Part shown: in pieces, positions 63,511 through 64,000 of the stretch
How the letters are laid out: each line of letters opens with the position of its first letter
Position numbering within the stretch: position 1 is the first letter of the stretch
DNA from: Paenibacillus zeisoli
GTDB lineage: Bacteria; Bacillota; Bacilli; Paenibacillales; Paenibacillaceae
DNA length: 64,000 nt
Assembly (NCBI RefSeq): GCF_003994465.1
Contig: NZ_RZNX01000007.1
Span: 1 to 64,000 of the forward strand
Direction of reading: 5' to 3'
Position numbers and translations under genes: made by a program
Notes under the pieces: generated by a model
The model's input: the letters and a program-made list of their open reading frames with translations, nothing else
Databases searched by the model: none
Told to the model about the DNA's origin: nothing

Positions 63511-64000
63511 TTGAAAGGTAAAATTGCTCTGATTACAGGTAGCGCCAAAGGATTAGGGAAGAAGACGGCGCTCAGCTTGGCGGATCAAGGCTGTCACATC
63601 GCTCTGAATTACGTACACAGCAAAGTTGAAGCGCTTGAGCTTCAAGCGGTTATCCGCAATAAAGGAGTCCAGTGTATCGCCGTTCAGGCTGATGTAGCGA
63701 GTACACAGGACATAGCCAGGCTGGTATCAGAGGTTGAGAGCAGGCTCGGTGGAATAGACATTCTGGTTAATAATGCCGGTCCATTTATCCGGGAAAGGCG
63801 ATTATTTGCGGAATACAGCAGGGAAGAAATTTTATCTTTAATTGAAGGAAATCTGGTTGGACCTATGCTGTTGGATCATATGGTGCTTGAGGGAATGCGG
63901 AGCAAGAATTGGGGACGAATTATCCACTTTGGATTTGGCCATGCCGCCGAATCTAGAGCGTGGCCGCACCGGGCTGCTTATGCGGCTGCGAAGACAGGGC
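63511..64000 (+). CDS. Short-chain dehydrogenase/reductase, 3' end outside window
   Basis: First 163 codons. TTG start after GGGAGGGG. NAD(P)-binding TGSAKGLGKKTAL, LVNNAGPF and catalytic Tyr-x3-Lys in YAAAK. The usual catalytic Ser, about 13 residues before the Tyr, is not seen: the region reads RIIHFGFGHAAES. B. subtilis YtkK-like SDRs have a similar FGF sequence, so this may be a natural subgroup rather than damage. Substrate unknown. Confidence 0.88.
   Translation, partial: MKGKIALITGSAKGLGKKTALSLADQGCHIALNYVHSKVEALELQAVIRNKGVQCIAVQADVASTQDIARLVSEVESRLGGIDILVNNAGPFIRERRLFAEYSREEILSLIEGNLVGPMLLDHMVLEGMRSKNWGRIIHFGFGHAAESRAWPHRAAYAAAKTG

Overview
The window looks like chromosome of a spore-forming, cell-wall-rich Firmicute, most likely a Paenibacillus. 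Base composition is moderate. Spore genes occur throughout (SspI, an alpha/beta SASP, YunB, YlbJ, a YjcZ-type peptide, a LytH-like M23 peptidase). There is a secreted beta/alpha-amylase polyprotein of the P. polymyxa type, an S-layer-anchored YcdB/YcdC protein and stalk-domain (copper amine oxidase-like) proteins. Several gene neighbours match Bacillus subtilis order: sspI next to the TrmH methylase, and lytH-yunB-lipA-yutD. Species cannot be fixed from this sequence.

Layout. 1-600: end of a tRNA cluster (His, Gln, Gly, Cys, Arg, Leu) closed by a terminator. 0.7-3.1 kb: SLH/YcdB surface protein. 3.6-8.5 kb: an envelope-stress operon, LiaI-like, PspA, PspC, second PspA, LiaF, LiaS, LiaR. 8.6-17.6 kb: YwmB, zwf, prfC, sspI, a Ktr-type K+ regulator, TrmH, a decayed small gene, DedA, and a ZTP-riboswitch-controlled single-domain AICAR transformylase. 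17.8-23.9 kb (minus strand): amylase polyprotein with a cre site, then a TIM-barrel isomerase and zinc dehydrogenase pair. 24-34.8 kb: spore and lipoate block, S41 protease with a stalk protein, NAD kinase, YlbJ, globin and zinc-finger proteins. 34.8-43 kb: M3 peptidase, SASP, aldose epimerase, T-box trpS, ctaB and SCO, and a Toprim protein without a normal start codon. 43-51 kb: MFS exporter, a nested repeat locus, a membrane transglutaminase, and two tandemly duplicated class B PBPs. 51-60.3 kb: HAD phosphatase, DUF456, MurJ/YtgP flippase, DUF2515, thioredoxin, CtaA, UbiD decarboxylase and HEPN protein. 60.3-64 kb: SAM-riboswitch metNIQ and the start of an SDR gene running off the end.

The strongest themes are envelope stress and wall synthesis (Lia/Psp operon, duplicated PBPs, MurJ-like flippase, transglutaminase) and RNA-based control (ZTP and SAM riboswitches, a tryptophan T-box). 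Cytochrome oxidase assembly is split over two sites: ctaB-SCO and ctaA.

The least explained DNA is a dispersed element with TATATAAGTT ends and a long hairpin core. It is at 9.4 kb, 44.5 kb (inside an array of palindromic ~39-bp units), 44.7 kb (5' part only) and 63.3 kb (core deleted). A separate hairpin at 51.5 kb has a similar design.
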